64,000 nt of DNA from Acidobacteriota bacterium (GCA_018269005.1 JAFDVK010000012.1:682001-746000); one strand, 5' to 3'. Positions 1 to 9,105 are shown, counted from the stretch's first letter. The notes: generated by a model from the letters alone, not told the origin. Program-made: numbers and translations.

Positions 1-129
1 ATTTAACGCAATAAAACTCGATTCTCAGACCGATCTGAAAGCCCGCTGCGCGGCTTTGAGCGGTAAATACCAATTCCTAATGACAAATTAGGTCCCCGCG
101 ATGGAGGCTTTCTGCCGATCAGATGCGGA

Positions 130-1701
130 TCAATGTGCTCCGGCGACGGGGCGAGCATTCTTGATCTTTTTGAAAAGAAATACGGCCGGAATGCATAGCA
201 AGCAAAGGACGGTGAGGATCCAAAAGTCATCGTTGTAGGCGAGGACGGCGGCCTGACGGACTATTGTCTGATAGATGAGGCCGTAGGCCTGGTAGGTTCC
301 CGTCAGCGGATCAAGTCCGACAGCGATCCCTTGCCGGATCTGTTCTACAGCTTGTTGAAAGGCCGGATTATATTGATTCGCATGGGCTGTAAGTACGGTT
401 TGATGAACTTGCTGGTTCCTGACAAGGAGCGTCGTCATTATTGCGATGCCGATGCTGCCGCCGGTGTTTCGCATGAGGTTATAGACGCCTGTCGCATTTC
501 CGATCTCACTCTGCGGCAAGGTCGCTACGGAAAGAGTTGTTAGCGGTACGAATACGAACCCCAGTGCGAAGCCGCTTACGATCATCGGATAAACGATGCT
601 GCTCATCGTGATGTCCAGGCTCAGTCCGGTGAACAGGTAGATCGAATACGCAAGAATAGAAAATCCGAAAAATATCAGATATCGCGTATCGACTTTCGGG
701 ATCAGGCGTCCGACGACGACCATCGAGATGATCGCTCCGATACCTCTTGGGCTGACCGCTTCGCCGCTTAGAACCGCCGGATAGCCCATAAGCGTCTGCA
801 GAAAGAGCGGTAAAAGCGCAGTTGTGGCATAGAGCACCACACCGACCGTCGCGATCAGACCGCAGGCTACCGCAAAGTTGCGATTCAGGAAAACCCGCAA
901 ATTGACGATCGGTTCGGGCGTGTATATCTCCCAGATCACGAAGCTCAGGAGCGAGAATGCCGACAACGCGGCCGTAAAACAGATCAGTCCCGATTCGAAC
1001 CAATCACGCTGCTGGCCAAGATCGAGTGTAAGTTCAAGCGCACCAAGGCCCAAGGCCATCAGCCCAAAGCCCGTATAGTCGATCTTGCCGGGTTTCTGGC
1101 CTCGCAGATACGGCGGATCTTCGACGAACGAATTTGCCATGAATGCTGCGAGCGCACCGATAGGCAGGTTGATGTAAAAGATCCAACGCCACGAGTAATT
1201 ATCCGTGATCCAACCGCCCAAGGTCGGGCCGATGATCGGCGCAACCACGATGCCCATTCCGTAAAGTGCCATTGCCGCACCGCGCTTTTCAGGCGGAAAG
1301 CTTTCCAGCAGGACCGCCTGCGCTATCGGCTGCAGCGCGCCGCCGCCCATTCCCTGAAGGACCCGTGCGATGATCAGGATCGAAAGGCTCGGGGCGGCTC
1401 CGCAAAGGGCCGACGCCAATGTAAAGAGGCCGATACAAATGACCAGAAATCGTTTGCGGCCGATGTATTTGCTGATCCAGCTTGTGGCGGGAAGAATGAT
1501 CGCGTTCGAAATGAGATAGCTCGTGAGTACCCAAGTGGCTTCTTCGGTCGTCGCGGAAAGATTGCCCGCGATGTGCGGCAACGCCACGTTCGCAACCGAC
1601 GTGTCGAGGATCTCCATCACGGTCGCAAGCATCACCGAGACCGCGACGAGCCACGGATTGAAACTCGGGACCCATTGTTGATGAACGTCTTCGCCGGGCA
1701 T
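130..1701 (-). CDS. DHA2-family MFS multidrug efflux transporter (EmrB/QacA type)
   Basis: 523 residues, the usual length for a 14-helix drug:H+ antiporter of the inner membrane. DHA2 hallmarks are visible: LDTSVANVALP near residue 31 in the first helix, the loop 2-3 motif ending GRKRFLV near residue 85, and GPTLGGWITDNYSWRWIF in helix 5 (motif C region). The C-terminal end is a short basic tail after a last hydrophobic helix. Its ATG overlaps the stop of the upstream HlyD-type adaptor gene by one base (TAATG), so the two are translationally coupled and surely form one export complex, probably with an outer membrane channel encoded elsewhere. Substrate cannot be told from sequence. Confidence 0.93.
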   Translation of the reverse strand: MPGEDVHQQWVPSFNPWLVAVSVMLATVMEILDTSVANVALPHIAGNLSATTEEATWVLTSYLISNAIILPATSWISKYIGRKRFLVICIGLFTLASALCGAAPSLSILIIARVLQGMGGGALQPIAQAVLLESFPPEKRGAAMALYGMGIVVAPIIGPTLGGWITDNYSWRWIFYINLPIGALAAFMANSFVEDPPYLRGQKPGKIDYTGFGLMALGLGALELTLDLGQQRDWFESGLICFTAALSAFSLLSFVIWEIYTPEPIVNLRVFLNRNFAVACGLIATVGVVLYATTALLPLFLQTLMGYPAVLSGEAVSPRGIGAIISMVVVGRLIPKVDTRYLIFFGFSILAYSIYLFTGLSLDITMSSIVYPMIVSGFALGFVFVPLTTLSVATLPQSEIGNATGVYNLMRNTGGSIGIAIMTTLLVRNQQVHQTVLTAHANQYNPAFQQAVEQIRQGIAVGLDPLTGTYQAYGLIYQTIVRQAAVLAYNDDFWILTVLCLLCIPAVFLFKKIKNARPVAGAH

Positions 1702-3098
1702 TAGCGAACCTTCACCGTGGGCTCTACGCTCATTCCCGGCGCAAGCAGATGCACCTTGTCAGGCGGCGAATCAAACACGATCTTGACAGGAAGACGCTGC
1801 ACGACCTTAACGAAATTGCCGCTAGCATTCTCCGGCGGCAGGAGGCTGAATCTCGAACCGGTGCCCGCCTGAAAACTCTCGACCTTTCCTCGAAAGGTCT
1901 CGTTCGGATAGGCATCAACTCTAATATCGACCGGCTGGCCAACACGCATAAGCTCGAGCTGCGTCTCTTTGAAGTTTGCGACCACCCAAACTTCATTCGA
2001 ACGCGATAGGGCCATCAGCGGTGTTCCAACCTGGACAAGTTGGCCGACGAGGACGTTCTTTTTCGTCACATAACCGTCTTCAGGAGCTGTGATCTTTGCA
2101 TACGAAAGATCGAGCTCCGCCTGATGCACGGCCGCTTCGGCGGCGTTCTGTGCAGCGAGTGCCGTCTCGACCTGCGATTCGCTTACGGCGACCTGTTGCG
2201 GAGCCGTATCGGCCTGCTGGAGCCTGCCTTTTGATTCGCCGAGCTGTGCACGGCTGACATCGACCCCGGCCAATGCCTGACGATAGTTCTCATTCGCTGT
2301 GGCAACTCCCGCACGAGCCTCGTTGACACGCGAATTCGCACTATCGACCGCCTTTACGGCGGCATCGAGCCGAGAACGCGCATTTTGCAGCGCATTTCGC
2401 GCCTGATCGAGCGATTGCTGCGAAATATCGCCCTTCGCAAACAGAGCTTCTCTGCGGTTGAATTCAAGTTGTGCGAGGCGAGTGTCCGCTTCGGGCTGCC
2501 CAACCTGTGCACGAGCCTTCGAAAGCTCGGCAAGTGCGGTCGTAACGGCGGCGTCCGCCTGCGCGATCTGGGAGCGCCGGCTGGCGGCGGCAAGGCGGCT
2601 TTGTTCGACCGCGCTTTTTGTCGTCGCAACATTCGAACTCGCCTGCGCATGCGTCGCGGTCGTCGAGCTTTTTGTCAGCGTCGAGCTCGCCACCGCCTTC
2701 TCATATTGGCTTTTGGCGTTAGCGAGGTCGGCCTGCGCCTTTTCGAGCTTTACTTCGAGGTCGGAAGTATTCAACTGCACGAGAAGGTCGCCCTTGTGGA
2801 CAAGCTGATTGCTTTCGACAAAGACCTTCTCGACGTAAGCGGAAACTTTCGGGCTGATCTGTACGACGTCGCCATCGATGAACGCATCGTCCGTCGATTC
2901 GAATTGGCGTGCATAGAGCCAATAAATGAGACCTGCTATGGCCAGGACCGCCACCACAGAGCCGCCGATCATGAAGATGCGGCGACGTTTACCGTTCGGT
3001 TTGGCGGTAGCGATCTCTTCAATGCCGTCATCTCTTTCCGTGCTTTCCGCCGCGGTCTCGACCTCGTCATTGCCGCCCATTTTGGTTTCTTCGCTCAT
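1701..3098 (-). CDS. HlyD/EmrA-family periplasmic adaptor (membrane fusion protein)
   Basis: 465 residues. A charged N-terminal tail is followed by one membrane helix (about residues 42-63), then the adaptor signature QFESTDDAFIDGDVVQISPKV, a split biotinyl-lipoyl domain, and a long Ala/Gln/Glu-rich coiled-coil hairpin (about residues 100-310) before the second lipoyl half (ITAPEDGYVTKKNVLVGQ) and beta-barrel domain. The DDAFIDG motif is typical of EmrA-like proteins. It is the first gene of a two-gene minus-strand operon with the MFS pump. The coiled coil is on the long side for EmrA (about 390 residues), otherwise the protein looks complete. A TetR-like palindrome lies just upstream. Confidence 0.93.
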   Translation of the reverse strand: MSEETKMGGNDEVETAAESTERDDGIEEIATAKPNGKRRRIFMIGGSVVAVLAIAGLIYWLYARQFESTDDAFIDGDVVQISPKVSAYVEKVFVESNQLVHKGDLLVQLNTSDLEVKLEKAQADLANAKSQYEKAVASSTLTKSSTTATHAQASSNVATTKSAVEQSRLAAASRRSQIAQADAAVTTALAELSKARAQVGQPEADTRLAQLEFNRREALFAKGDISQQSLDQARNALQNARSRLDAAVKAVDSANSRVNEARAGVATANENYRQALAGVDVSRAQLGESKGRLQQADTAPQQVAVSESQVETALAAQNAAEAAVHQAELDLSYAKITAPEDGYVTKKNVLVGQLVQVGTPLMALSRSNEVWVVANFKETQLELMRVGQPVDIRVDAYPNETFRGKVESFQAGTGSRFSLLPPENASGNFVKVVQRLPVKIVFDSPPDKVHLLAPGMSVEPTVKVR

Positions 3099-3111
3099 CA
3101 GATCTTTGTAA

Positions 3112-3127
3112 GTAAGTAATCACTAAC
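3112..3127. promoter_or_regulatory. imperfect palindrome, candidate repressor operator for the efflux operon
   Basis: GTAAGTAATCACTAAC is a 16-bp near-palindrome (arms GTAAGT and ACTAAC, 5 of 6 pairs) lying 14-29 bases upstream of the adaptor start codon, where a promoter would be. TetR-family regulators of HlyD/MFS pairs commonly bind such sites, but no regulator gene is in the window. Function is inference. Confidence 0.35.
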
Positions 3128-3228
3128 TTTGCAAAATATGGGTGATTTTGTCAATCCGATTCTTTCGGGGCGAGTGAGCATTTCTGTGTCGTCCTTGCTA
3201 TCATCAGGTATTTCGACCGGCGAGGATC

Positions 3229-4506
3229 ATGGCAGAAAACACGTGTATAGTATCCGAAACACGCTTTGAGAACGGCCTCACAGTGCTAACCGACCATATG
3301 GACGGCGTGCGTTCGGCGGCCGTCAGCTTTCTTTTTCGCGTCGGTGCAAGACACGAGGCACTTGAATGGCATGGTATCAGCCATTTTATCGAGCACGCCG
3401 TATTCAAAGGCACTAAGCGGCGTTCGACGCTCGATATCGCGGTCGAACAGGACCGCTTGGGCGGGAATTTCGATGCTTTCACGACGCACGAGGAGACCGG
3501 GTTCGTGATGAAGGTAGTTGACGAGAAGATCGACAAAGCATTCGATCTCATCGCCGACATGCTTTCTGAACCGCGGTTTCTCGGCAGCGATCTCGAAGCC
3601 GAGCAGAATGTCATCATCGAGGAAATGAAGATGACCGAGGACGTGCCTGAAGAGCAGCTTGGCGAGATATTCAATCAGGCGATGTTTCCTGAAAGCGGCC
3701 TTGGCCGCGCGATCACAGGGACGGCAGAATCCGTGAGAACCTTTAACGCGGAGCGTACACAAGATTATTTCGCGCGTGTCTTTACGCCGGAGAATCTGAT
3801 AATAACGGCGGCTGGCAACGTTTCGCATGAGCAGATGGTCGCGCTTTCGGAGCAGGCGTTCGGTGAGCGTCCGCGCGGAGCACAGGCCGAAGCGTTCGCT
3901 AAGGCCGCACCTGCGACGCCATTCATCGTCAAAGATCGAGCCGATCTCGAACAGGCGCACTTTATCCTGGCAACGCCCTTTCCTTCGGCCCTTGACGATC
4001 GTCGATATGCGGCCGATCTGCTTGCGAACATCATCGGCGGCGGGACGTCGAGCCGCATTTGGCAGTCGATCCGCGAAGAACGCGGCCTCGCTTACGCAGT
4101 CGGTGCGGCAGCGACGCTCTATCAGGACTGCGGTATTTTTGCGATCTTTGCGGGTACGTCGCCAGAACAGATCCGCGAGACGATCGAGCTAAGCGTAGGC
4201 GAACTTCGGGCGGTCTTGTCGGACGGCGTTACGGAGGATGAACTCGAACTCGCAAAGGACACCGCCCGTGCGTCAATTCTGCTCAGCCTGGAAGATTCGC
4301 TCTCGCGTGCAGCGGCGGCAACCGCACAGGAGTTGACCTTCGGGCGTCAGATCTCGGTCGAAGAGACACTTGCGAATCTCGAAAAGGTCACCATCAGGCA
4401 GCTCCACGATCTTGCACACGAGTTTTTCCGCACGGAGAATTTCGCGTTCGCTGCGCTCGGCGGCCTGAGAAAGCAGAAACTCGATCGCGGCCTGCTGGCC
4501 CTTTGA
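3229..4506 (+). CDS. M16 family zinc metallopeptidase (processing peptidase-like)
   Basis: 425 residues, the standard length of a bacterial single-unit M16B peptidase. The inverted zinc motif HxxEH is present as HFIEH (about residues 48-52) inside GISHFIEHAVFKGT, with the downstream glutamate about 75 residues later in the E-AEQNVIIEEM region. The C-terminal half carries the family's substrate-binding R/Y region (GGGTSSRIWQSIREERGLAYAVGA). No signal peptide, so it is probably cytoplasmic, as for most bacterial mitochondrial-processing-peptidase homologues. Start chosen at ATG behind GAGG. Divergent from the efflux operon and converging on the G8-like gene. Substrate unknown. Confidence 0.92.
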   Translation: MAENTCIVSETRFENGLTVLTDHMDGVRSAAVSFLFRVGARHEALEWHGISHFIEHAVFKGTKRRSTLDIAVEQDRLGGNFDAFTTHEETGFVMKVVDEKIDKAFDLIADMLSEPRFLGSDLEAEQNVIIEEMKMTEDVPEEQLGEIFNQAMFPESGLGRAITGTAESVRTFNAERTQDYFARVFTPENLIITAAGNVSHEQMVALSEQAFGERPRGAQAEAFAKAAPATPFIVKDRADLEQAHFILATPFPSALDDRRYAADLLANIIGGGTSSRIWQSIREERGLAYAVGAAATLYQDCGIFAIFAGTSPEQIRETIELSVGELRAVLSDGVTEDELELAKDTARASILLSLEDSLSRAAAATAQELTFGRQISVEETLANLEKVTIRQLHDLAHEFFRTENFAFAALGGLRKQKLDRGLLAL

Positions 4507-4513
4507 CCTTGCG

Positions 4514-6202
4514 TCAAGGCAAAGCGATGAAGTCCAGATTCGACTCGGCGTCCTTGAGTGTGATGACGCGGACCGACGGCGTAAATTCGTATCGCTTGGA
4601 GCGGATCGCGATCGTATAGACCTCGCCGACCGTCAGAGCGCGGAAGCTGAAGCGGCCGAATTGATTCGATATCGCGTAGCGCACTCGTCCGTCGGCCCCG
4701 ACGATGGTCAGGAACGCATTTCCCACACCTCTTCCGTCTGCGGTCAGAACGCGTCCGGCGACCGTCGCCTCCGCCGAAGATGGAGCGAGCGGCACGCCGA
4801 CCGCCCAACGCGAAAAGTTCGTAACTCCTGCCGCCGACGCAGTATTTGCCGCCGCATCGACACATCCGGCGCCGGTGCAGACGACGACAGGGATGAAATT
4901 GCCTTCCTTCTTTACCAGAGAAAAACTCGCTTCGGCCGCCGACGTCGTAACGTCTGCCTCGCGATATGAAAAGGTAAGATTCGCCGTTACGTCGCCGTCC
5001 TCGATGATGTTCCAAAAGCGTGCGACGGAATTCGAGGGTTCAACGCCCGGCCCGGCACCATTGAATGCTGCGACACTCAGTTTTGACGGGCCCTGTACCG
5101 ACGTGACGTTCACGTTCACCGGCGAATAGCCGTTGTCGGTCCCGACCGGGAAGGTGAAAATTCCGGCTGCGGTAATGTCTTTCGCAACGTATCCGGAAGC
5201 ATAACTCGTTTCGCCCCCGCCCGTTACAGTTGCCGCACTTGCAAGCGACAACATGAAATCTTCCGCATTGACGCGGCCGGAAGTCAGCGTCAATACCTTA
5301 TCGACAGTTACATCACGATCAAGCACGACCCCGGAAGGGTTGTTCACCGTCAGATTCTCGAACGCTACCGGACTCGTCCCCGAAATATGCTGCTCCGCAG
5401 TGCCATTCAAATTGATCGTGAAAATTCCACTACTGCTTCCGTCATCCTGCTCGATCGCACCGTTATTGATAAGATCGCCGCCAAGGTTCAACGTGCCATG
5501 GCCGTTATTGTTAGTGCCACGCAACTTGCCTAAAGCCTGAATATCAACGGTTCTAGTGATCGTAAGAGACGCATTTCCGGAACTATTATTGTTTAGCACG
5601 AAAATGCCCCGCTCGATCACTAAATTCCCAAATGAATTATTGATATTTGACCTTTGCTGCAGCTCGTAGGTTGGTGGAATGTTGAGTGTGAAAGTTCCCT
5701 TTACGGTCAACGGGATTAGGATCGATCCTGTCGTACCGCTAGGTAGAGTAATGATCTTGAGATTGCCATACGTCGGATGTGTACCACTAAAACCCGCATT
5801 TGAGCCGTAATAGACATATGTACTCGTTGGGGCGAGTTGAAACGATGAGCTTACGGTGATCAACGGACTCGCCGTTGTCCCTTTTTGTTGGATCTCGCTC
5901 CCGTCAAGTGCAAAGAGATTTGTAACTGAAACCTCGCCTGCCCTGAGATCGAACACGGCACCACTTTGGACGGTGATCGATTTCGCGCTGATGCTTTGAT
6001 TCGATACCAGCGACACCGTCGTGCCCGAAGCGATCACTACGTCGTCGCTGCCTGTCGGCACGAAACCGCCGCTCCAAGTTGAAGATGTACTCCAATCACC
6101 GGATGCGATGCTCGTCCGAGTTGCGGCTTGTGTTGAGTTGGCGGCGAAAAGGAGCAGGAAAACAAAAACTGCGGCAGACGCCGCACGCGGGAGAATTCGC
6201 AT
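4514..6202 (-). CDS. secreted G8-like beta-helix protein with C-terminal carboxypeptidase-regulatory-like domain
   Basis: 562 residues. A signal peptide (about 1-26, ending TQAA) precedes SIASGDWSTSSTWSGG, the entry motif of secreted G8-like or parallel beta-helix proteins common in Bacteroidota and Acidobacteriota. The centre (about 60-470) is Asn/Ser/Thr-rich, repetitive and lacks charged clusters, fitting a beta-solenoid adhesin or surface protein. The last ~85 residues (AEATVAGRVLTADGRGVGNA to the end) form a CarboxypepD_reg-like beta-sandwich, often used as a cell-surface anchoring or spacer module. No catalytic residues are recognisable. Convergent with the M16 gene. Function beyond surface or extracellular location is unknown. 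Confidence 0.75.
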   Translation of the reverse strand: MRILPRAASAAVFVFLLLFAANSTQAATRTSIASGDWSTSSTWSGGFVPTGSDDVVIASGTTVSLVSNQSISAKSITVQSGAVFDLRAGEVSVTNLFALDGSEIQQKGTTASPLITVSSSFQLAPTSTYVYYGSNAGFSGTHPTYGNLKIITLPSGTTGSILIPLTVKGTFTLNIPPTYELQQRSNINNSFGNLVIERGIFVLNNNSSGNASLTITRTVDIQALGKLRGTNNNGHGTLNLGGDLINNGAIEQDDGSSSGIFTINLNGTAEQHISGTSPVAFENLTVNNPSGVVLDRDVTVDKVLTLTSGRVNAEDFMLSLASAATVTGGGETSYASGYVAKDITAAGIFTFPVGTDNGYSPVNVNVTSVQGPSKLSVAAFNGAGPGVEPSNSVARFWNIIEDGDVTANLTFSYREADVTTSAAEASFSLVKKEGNFIPVVVCTGAGCVDAAANTASAAGVTNFSRWAVGVPLAPSSAEATVAGRVLTADGRGVGNAFLTIVGADGRVRYAISNQFGRFSFRALTVGEVYTIAIRSKRYEFTPSVRVITLKDAESNLDFIALP

Positions 6203-6329
6203 TGTTGTGGATCAGTCGCGTCCCGTCGAGCAAACGCCTAAATCTAATGTCTCAAAAACTCCGTCATTATCAAGAAAATTCGCCCAACTTGTCAACCGTA
6301 ACGACAGACGAAGCGGTACGCCGCTCAAC

Positions 6330-6363
6330 ACTCAAAACCAAACGGGCACCATGTCGGTGCCCG
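6330..6363 (-). terminator. rho-independent terminator of tRNA-Asn
   Basis: Read on the minus strand: an 8-bp perfect stem CGGGCACC/GGTGCCCG with a 5-base loop, followed by TTTGGTTTT. It lies 18 bases beyond the tRNA 3' end, the right place and orientation. Confidence 0.75.
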
Positions 6364-6380
6364 TAATATGTTCTAAATAT

Positions 6381-6455
<75 letters not shown>

Positions 6456-6572
6456 ATATGGCGTGCCTTTGGATGAAGGCGAACCTAAACGATAAGAAAT
6501 TGGGTTTGGGTTGTCAAGTAATATTGGGATGGGCGGTTTTGGTCCGGGTGATTCGGATATAATCATCAAACT

Positions 6573-6992
6573 ATGGCGGGAGCGGAACTCAAGACGAAGC
6601 CGACTGACGCAAGCGTTGGGGATTTTTTGAACAGCGTAGAGAATGCCGAGCGGCGAACAGATGGCTTTCGGGTGCTCGAAATGTTCAGGCGGATCACAGG
6701 CGAGGAACCCAAAATGTGGGGGCCATCGATCATCGGTTTCGGCAGCCGGAAATTTAAATATCCGGACGGCCGGGAGATCGACTGGATGGCCGTGGCATTT
6801 TCGCCTCGAAAGACGAACCTGACGCTCTATGTGATCTGTGATTCGCCGAAGCAGCCGGAGCTGCTTGCAAAACTCGGAAAGCACTCAACGAGTGTCAGCT
6901 GCCTTTACATAAAGCGTCTTTCGGACGTGGACGAAACGGTTCTTGAAAAGATCATCAAAGACGCGGTTGAACACGTCCTAAAAACCGGTTAG
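6573..6992 (+). CDS. DUF1801 domain-containing protein
   Basis: 139 residues with the DUF1801 (YdhG-like) layout: an N-terminal VGDFLNSVENAERRTDGFRV helix region, then GEEPKMWGPSIIGFG and a beta-rich middle (DWMAVAFSPRKTNLTLYV), ending in a C-terminal helix. The family's biochemical role is not established; the fold is small and cytosolic. Start at ATG after AT-rich DNA with a TATAAT-like box 12-17 bases upstream. It stands alone between the tRNA and the repeat-rich pocket. Confidence 0.8.
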   Translation: MAGAELKTKPTDASVGDFLNSVENAERRTDGFRVLEMFRRITGEEPKMWGPSIIGFGSRKFKYPDGREIDWMAVAFSPRKTNLTLYVICDSPKQPELLAKLGKHSTSVSCLYIKRLSDVDETVLEKIIKDAVEHVLKTG

Positions 6993-6995
6993 GTT

Positions 6996-7160
6996 CCGGA
7001 GCTCCGTTAGGAGCGACAGAAGTTTGTCGGCGGCCGAGCCGCCTCCGGGAATGATGTGGGCTACTCACCCCACGTTCCGCAAAGCTCCACGTGGGGCTAC
7101 ATTCTGCCGCCAGCTACGCCGGCTCAAGAGAATGTCGGCGGCCGAGCCGCCTCCGAGGTG
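6996..7160. repeat. ~160-bp composite repeat, copy 1
   Basis: Contains in order GCTCCGTTAGGAGC, GTCGGCGGC..GCCGCCTCC, a CCCCACG/CGTGGGG hairpin and a second GTCGGCGGC..GCCGCCTCC. Nearly the same 160 bases recur at 8561-8722. The rest of the gap up to 7307 holds further hairpins, including the 20-base palindrome CCACGGCATAAATGCCGTGG at 7262-7281, which recurs exactly at 63284-63303. No gene seen here. Confidence 0.85.
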
Positions 7161-7307
7161 GTAGGTTGGCTGAGGCGTGCTACAAATATGCGGCGCCTGA
7201 CGGAGCCAAGAAGATTTTGGGCGGTAGTGACCGCCTAGGTGACTACTATCCGGGCGGGTTTCCACGGCATAAATGCCGTGGAAACCCGCCCTTTGGGAAA
7301 GGATGAG

Positions 7308-7479
7308 GAGAAACTTAGTGCAGAGCGACTTCATGCCGTTCGGTGAGGATCCTTATGCGGATGGCGTGCATAGGACAGTGGTAACGTATATGGGGAATGG
7401 CCGGCAAGGAGTAAGTCCGGTCACGGGACAGACGATTCCAAACTCCGACCCGCTCAGACATATTCCATTGGGTCCTTAG
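7308..7479 (+). pseudogene. Rhs/YD-repeat protein fragment (core end plus tip)
   Basis: A short open frame encodes QSDFMPFGEDPYADGVHRT, which matches the PFGE segment found just before the Rhs-associated core end, and then runs directly into GVSPVTGQTIPNSDPLRHIPLG and a stop. In intact Rhs proteins some 60 residues including the DPxG core end lie between PFGE and the variable toxin tip; here they are missing, so this looks like a deletion product retaining part of a C-terminal tip. No start signal of its own is convincing. The Rhs identification is from motif memory, not an alignment. Confidence 0.5.
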
Positions 7480-7493
7480 GGGGGCAAGTCTGT

Positions 7494-7844
7494 ATGGAAA
7501 GACTTAAAGTATTCAACAGCATCGAAGGCTCCATATTGAGCGCGGTGGTTTTTGTTGAAGACAATCTCGAGTTGCAGCTTAACTCGGCGACAATTACTCT
7601 TGGCGTATTGCCGACTGTTAAGGTTAACGACGCTTACTTTCAACCCGACAGCAAGAGGTATCGCGAGATGCTGTCATCCCTTGTTGGCAAGTCAATTTCG
7701 GGAATATTTGCTTTGGATGAGTACACGACTGAAATTTGCTTCGATAGCGCGTCAACTTTGACTGTTTCTCGAAATAATGACTTATCCGAACCGCCAGAGA
7801 TACTTGTCCTTGAAAAATTGGGCGAACCTATAGTGGTGTGGTAG
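7494..7844 (+). CDS. orphan small protein, possible Rhs-tip immunity protein
   Basis: 116 residues, acidic, no signal peptide or membrane helix, predicted mixed alpha/beta. I do not recognise a family. It begins 15 bases after the stop of the Rhs tip fragment, in the same orientation, preceded by a G-rich stretch that could serve as ribosome binding site. Small acidic single-domain proteins directly behind an Rhs C-terminal tip are usually the cognate immunity protein; that is the basis for the suggestion, which is inference. Base composition is more AT-rich than the flanking housekeeping genes, fitting acquired cargo. Confidence 0.55.
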   Translation: MERLKVFNSIEGSILSAVVFVEDNLELQLNSATITLGVLPTVKVNDAYFQPDSKRYREMLSSLVGKSISGIFALDEYTTEICFDSASTLTVSRNNDLSEPPEILVLEKLGEPIVVW

Positions 7845-7932
7845 ACGATACTCATGTTCTCGGATTACTTGATCTGCCTGAGTCGGCGGGATTGCGTTGA
7901 CAGATCACAGATCGTCGTAAAATGTATGTGGT

Positions 7933-8136
7933 ATGGATGAAAAATATAAGGGCATGACGGTCAACGAAAGGCTTTGGGTGAGTAGCCAAATGTACGCGTA
8001 CCGCGCAGGAATAAAATCGCACGACCCTAGAAAGGTACGCTCAATTCTTCTGATAGTCGAACTCACCGAGCGGAACATTCTACCGATCCTGCGACAGCAT
8101 GGTTTGATTAAACCCGATGAGCATCCAATCAGCTAG
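7933..8136 (+). CDS. orphan small helical protein
   Basis: 67 residues, mostly charged helices (MDEKYKGMTVNERLWVSSQM at the start, ELTERNILPIL near the end). No family assigned. ATG preceded by GTATG TG context without a strong ribosome binding site. It sits between the 116-residue orphan gene and a second Rhs fragment, and could be a second immunity-type gene displaced together with it. Reality as a gene is supported mainly by its complete frame and plausible amino-acid composition. Confidence 0.5.
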   Translation: MDEKYKGMTVNERLWVSSQMYAYRAGIKSHDPRKVRSILLIVELTERNILPILRQHGLIKPDEHPIS

Positions 8137-8390
8137 TGACATGACAAGAATGGCAAAGTCATCTCGGACATCGACGCTGTAGCGGGCGGTTTACGCTCGC
8201 TCGCGTTCAATGGCGACAACAAGCAGTCCGAGGTGCGTGACGCGAACGGCGTCACGATCGCAAAGTACTTCTACGACGGCGAGGGCAAGCGTGTCAAAAA
8301 AGAAGTGGTCGCAATCGGCGAGACGAGACGACCGTGTTTGTTTATTCTTCGGGGAAATTGGTAGCTGAGTATTCGACCGCCGCACAGGAC
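8137..8390 (+). pseudogene. frameshifted Rhs/YD-repeat fragment
   Basis: Reading from about 8143 gives DKNGKVISDIDAVAGGLRSL followed by YFYDGEGKRVKKEV, an unmistakable YD-repeat pattern; the frame then breaks near 8325 and continues in the next frame as TTVFVYSSGKLVAEYST, the following YD-repeat step. There is no start codon and no continuation into a core domain, so this is a broken piece of an Rhs-family gene. It is downstream of the PFGE fragment although in an intact gene it would be upstream, so the pocket has been rearranged. Confidence 0.7.
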
Positions 8391-8560
8391 GGCGTGAGGG
8401 CCGTGGCTTTGCGGGTCACTTCCATGTCCCTGTAGGGGACGCGAGATTATAGCCCAGGGTAAGGCCGCCTCGGCCGCCACGCTGGGAACCCGCGCCAAAA
8501 TAGACCCCGGAGCTCCGTTAGGAGCGAAATGTTTGTAGGACGAACGGCAAAATGAACCCC

Positions 8561-8722
8561 TGGAGCTCCGTTAGGAGCGACAGAGGCTTGTCGGCGGCCT
8601 AGCCGCCTCCGAGAATGATGTGGGCTACGTCACCCCACGTTCCGCAAAGCTCCACGTGGGGCTACATTTTGCCGCCAGCTACGCCGGCTCAAGAGAATTT
8701 CGGCGGCCGAGCCGCCTCCGGG
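8561..8722. repeat. ~160-bp composite repeat, copy 2
   Basis: Direct copy of 6996-7160 with the same order of hairpins; a further partial unit (GCTCCGTTAGGAGC) lies at about 8512. Together the copies bracket the Rhs debris and the two orphan genes. Confidence 0.85.
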
Positions 8723-9105
8723 CATGTGTTTATAGCGGTGTGCTGCAAACATTCGGCTCCTCCGGAGCCAAGAAAAGGCAAGTCTGTCGGCGAAACTGAC
8801 CGCACTGCGATAGGGCATAGCCCGAAGAAGAGCGAATCTAAAGAGAGTTTCTTTCCTCGTGCGGCTTTGCCGCTCTATTTGCGGAAAAGCTCCGCTTTTC
8901 CGATACCCGGCCCAAGGATGGCTGCGGCTTTACCGCCGTTGTTCGGAGGCTGAGCCTCCGAGGATCGAGGAGCCTGAGCGCCGGTGAAGCAAGCTTCACC
9001 GCAAATAGACAGGCGGAGCCCGATGGCGGAGTTCGATTTGTGCATTCGTGGCGACTCCAAAGTTCCAGATTCCAGGTTCGGGGTTAAGCAGCTATCGGCC
9101 GCAGG
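8723..9105. repeat. run of short perfect hairpins upstream of guaA
   Basis: No gene. A string of unrelated short palindromes with 2-4 base loops: CGGAAAAGC-TCC-GCTTTTCCG (8881-8901), TCGGAGGC-TGA-GCCTCCGA (about 8944-8962), CGGTGAAGC-AA-GCTTCACCG (about 8981-9000), plus GCGGC-TTT-GCCGC. Stems differ but the GC-loop-GC centre is shared. Confidence 0.7.

Noticed and set aside
2385..3119. Long plus-strand open frame opposite the HlyD gene
   Set aside because: Lies entirely antisense to a well-supported adaptor gene; composition reflects the reverse of its codon bias.
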